Shown: positions 62,011-64,000 of the stretch, piece after piece
How positions within the stretch are numbered: position 1 is the stretch's first letter
How the letters are laid out: each line of letters opens with the position of its first letter
NCBI RefSeq assembly: GCF_001485575.1
Contig: NZ_BCNB01000006.1
Coordinates: 868,001-932,000 of the forward strand
Direction of reading: 5' to 3'
Origin: Haloarcula sp. CBA1127
GTDB lineage: Archaea > Halobacteriota > Halobacteria > Halobacteriales > Haloarculaceae
Length of the DNA: 64,000 bases
Notes under the pieces: generated by a model
The model's database searches: none
The model's input: only the letters and a program-made list of their open reading frames with translations
Told to the model about the DNA's origin: nothing
Position numbers and translations under genes: made by a program

Positions 62011-62913
62011 TTATATGTCAATCCCGCTCGTGACCTGATCCGGTGATAGCGACGAAACATCCATGAATCCGGAAAGTTCTTTCACCACTTCTTGAACGAC
62101 AGATTGCAGTTCGATTTCTGGTACAACAATCTGGTAGGTGTTTTCGACGAATGCGTGGAACTCTTCTACCTCTCGTTGTACAGTTTCAACCATATCGTCT
62201 ACCCCGTCATCAGAATGTTCCTGCAGGATTTCTATACTCTTGACGGTCATCTGTGCGAGGTATGAAGCCAACTGGTCTACGTTCCGGAGTGCTTCTTTAG
62301 TGAATCCTCGAATCGCATAATGCACTTCACTCAGTGTGAGCCGATATAGAACCGTTGAGGTAGATCGCAACCGATATAGATAGTGATTGTTGAGATATCG
62401 TGTACTTTTCCAGGCAGTCTTGTAATTGAGCGGGGTAGTGAACAAAAAGCACTCTACAACAAACAGACCGATTGATTTGTAGAACGCATCGAACCATTTC
62501 TCTTTCACCGCTTGTAGTGACTCTGCCTTTTTTGAGGCGTCCTGCAGGGCATCTGCAGTTTCTACCAGATTCCACCCTGCGATCGCCACGGCTACAACTG
62601 AACTACCTGTCGCTGCGGTACTCGCCATCCGAGCAAACTTGCCATGTCCTAGATAGATGCCGAGGTGGTCCTCGAGTACCTCAGTGATCTTCCGGAGTCG
62701 GCGTAGTGTTGTAGTATCGATCTCTCGCTTTGCTTGGATCAACATACGATCTCCTTCTGCGAGGTTGAAATCTAAGCTATTATCGTGTATCTCAGACAGG
62801 ACACCGGCCAAGTCAAGTGCTGGTTTTCGCGTCTCTACTCTTGCATGCCGGTACAATCCGCCATCGAGACGGCTTACCGCTAAATTAACACGGTCAGCAT
62901 TCAATTCGACCAC
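62011..62913 (-). CDS. Membrane protein of the integrated element, function unknown
   Basis: A 300-residue protein. An N-terminal soluble domain (1-94; LSEIHDNSLDFNLAEGDRML) is followed by two hydrophobic segments (about 98-116, AATGSSVVAVAIAG; and 147-163, SIGLFVVECFLFTT), then a helical region (165-300; LYRLRSTSTVLYRLTLSEVHYAIRG and EVVKELSGFMDVSSL). Codon use is AT-richer than the core genes. I do not recognise the family. It is divergent from the next gene with a 52-bp spacer that must contain both promoters. Confidence 0.75.
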   Translation of the reverse strand: MVELNADRVNLAVSRLDGGLYRHARVETRKPALDLAGVLSEIHDNSLDFNLAEGDRMLIQAKREIDTTTLRRLRKITEVLEDHLGIYLGHGKFARMASTAATGSSVVAVAIAGWNLVETADALQDASKKAESLQAVKEKWFDAFYKSIGLFVVECFLFTTPLNYKTAWKSTRYLNNHYLYRLRSTSTVLYRLTLSEVHYAIRGFTKEALRNVDQLASYLAQMTVKSIEILQEHSDDGVDDMVETVQREVEEFHAFVENTYQIVVPEIELQSVVQEVVKELSGFMDVSSLSPDQVTSGIDI

Positions 62914-62965
62914 ATCTGCTAGGTAGTGGGAATGTATTTAACTCTTGTCGGTGAAAATAAATACA

Positions 62966-63916
62966 ATGTCTGGTGATGAGGATACTGAGGAAACACCTCT
63001 TAGTCGTCGCACTGTCCTACTATTGTTAGGTGGGACTGTCGCCCTCGGCACTGTCGTGAGTAAGGATGATGAGGAAGCTCCCGATTTCTCGGGTGAAAAG
63101 TCTGAACTACAATACATAGCCGGGATTATTAATTCAACTGATCTTAGAAATCCCCTGAACAACTCTATGCTGCGTTCGACGATCGATACGGCCCTAAAGT
63201 CAGTGAACGCCTCACTCACTGATAAGGGGATAGACCCCACTGGAAAGACTGTATCCTCAACACCTTCCGTTGGAGCTGACAATATCAAACAGGCTCTACG
63301 GTACTATCAAGAGCTACAGCAGACCTTGGCTGAAGCTGGTTCTCTGAGTGAGAAAGTCGAAAGCCGTGAGATTGCCAGTATGTACACTGAATATTTCGAT
63401 GGTAAATCAAACCAAGAGACCCACCTTCCCGATATTGATTCATCCCTTTCTAGATTCAGTAAAACGGTAAATACGCGTACTTTTAGCGATATACCAACCT
63501 CAACCCAGCAGCTCTTACCAGATCAGAGTCGGGTCAATTCGCAACTGAATCAGCAGAGGGCCGTCTATAAGAAACACGCCGATATGCAAGGACGATTCCC
63601 GAGCGTAATTTCTTCGATCAATAGCGGTATCGATGATTTCGAGCACTCGTCTTTCGACTCTGCGGCCCGCAGCTTCCAGCAAGCGAAGAATAAGGCAAGT
63701 GTACAGGTCAGTGATTCTCTAAAGGATTACAAGGTAACGTCATATTCCCTCTCACTGGGAGACTACAGTAATATATTCAGGCTATATCGGCGAGCTGCCG
63801 GTAATATGGCCGCTGCCTGTGCCGAAGGGCTGAACCGGAAAGAACGGAATCAGAAGATCGATCTCGGTATTAGAAAGCAGTTCAAAGCAAGAAGTCTGTT
63901 TGCTGACCGTGATTGA
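62966..63916 (+). CDS. Tat-signal or membrane-anchored protein of the integrated element, function unknown
   Basis: A 316-residue protein. Residues 11-30 contain SRRTVLLLLGGTVALGTVV, a twin-arginine signal or N-terminal anchor. The rest is helical, with QALRYYQELQQTLAEAGSLSEK and LNQQRAVYKKHADMQGRFP, and is poor in Cys. ATG at 62966 is preferred over an upstream TTG. Shares AT-rich codon use with its divergent neighbour, suggesting the two came together. No known motif. Confidence 0.75.
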   Translation: MSGDEDTEETPLSRRTVLLLLGGTVALGTVVSKDDEEAPDFSGEKSELQYIAGIINSTDLRNPLNNSMLRSTIDTALKSVNASLTDKGIDPTGKTVSSTPSVGADNIKQALRYYQELQQTLAEAGSLSEKVESREIASMYTEYFDGKSNQETHLPDIDSSLSRFSKTVNTRTFSDIPTSTQQLLPDQSRVNSQLNQQRAVYKKHADMQGRFPSVISSINSGIDDFEHSSFDSAARSFQQAKNKASVQVSDSLKDYKVTSYSLSLGDYSNIFRLYRRAAGNMAAACAEGLNRKERNQKIDLGIRKQFKARSLFADRD

Positions 63917-63974
63917 TTTTAGCTGTCGGACTGCTTGGAGAAGACCTACCTACTAACAGGGGCCACCGGACTGT

Positions 63975-64000
63975 ATGTCAGATCCCACAACGGTTCTCCA
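63975..64000 (+). CDS. Possible start of a next gene (partial)
   Basis: ATG at 63975 opens MSDPTTVL before the sequence ends. It follows a 58-bp gap after the previous gene. Too short to judge; listed so that the frame can be checked in the adjoining sequence. Confidence 0.25.

Overview
The window is a piece of a haloarchaeal chromosome, most like Haloarcula. The evidence is the GC-rich, strongly acidic proteins, archaeal EF-2 and EF-1alpha next to ribosomal protein S10, ribosomal protein L10e, Tat and lipobox signal peptides, a PGF-CTERM cell-surface anchor, an archaeal class III pilin, TrmB, REC-PAS histidine kinases, and TATA boxes about 25-30 bp before leaderless or near-leaderless start codons. 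The species assignment is inference.

Positions 1-57,900 look like ordinary core chromosome. From left to right: a biotin ECF transporter (bioY end, bioM, bioN); a large multi-PAS kinase; a DUF5781-like protein; a cystathionine synthase/lyase; EF-2, followed by an unusual run of six perfect hairpins; a degenerate M48-like membrane protein; an ACT protein plus homoserine dehydrogenase operon with an 11-codon leader ORF; EF-1alpha, S10 and tRNA-Ala(CGC); an adjacent dockerin-phosphoesterase and cohesin/PGF-CTERM pair; an HPr-kinase-like P-loop protein; EngB, a DUF389 protein, a SIMPL protein and NOG1; a second REC kinase; hisE and pdxT; a PrsW protease; riboflavin synthase; pgk and gap; small heat shock proteins; L10e; a glutathionyl-hydroquinone-reductase-like protein; and a pilin.

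Positions 36,783-47,060 form a maltodextrin-use locus: a TrmB regulator, a GH15 glucoamylase, a GH13 amylase, and a complete MalK/E/F/G-type ABC importer. Neither hydrolase has a signal peptide, so the likely scheme is import of oligosaccharides followed by hydrolysis in the cytoplasm, under TrmB control. After it come a cation exchanger, a sugar nucleotidyltransferase, several small zinc or hypothetical proteins, tandem cold-shock genes, a frameshifted histidine-kinase remnant, a two-domain FAD/Fe-S dehydrogenase and a methyltransferase.

From about 57,900 to the end the window enters an integrated mobile element. tRNA-3'-end-like sequence and a 15-bp direct repeat precede a tyrosine integrase. 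They are followed by short genes (one a 48-residue C2H2-type finger), visibly AT-richer DNA, concentric dyad operators, hairpins, an imperfect 190-bp tandem repeat, and two divergent genes of unknown function (one a membrane protein, one a Tat-like or membrane-anchored protein). The right end of the element lies outside the window. The least explained parts are this element, the hairpin array after fusA, the cohesin/dockerin pair and the leader ORF before the homoserine operon.
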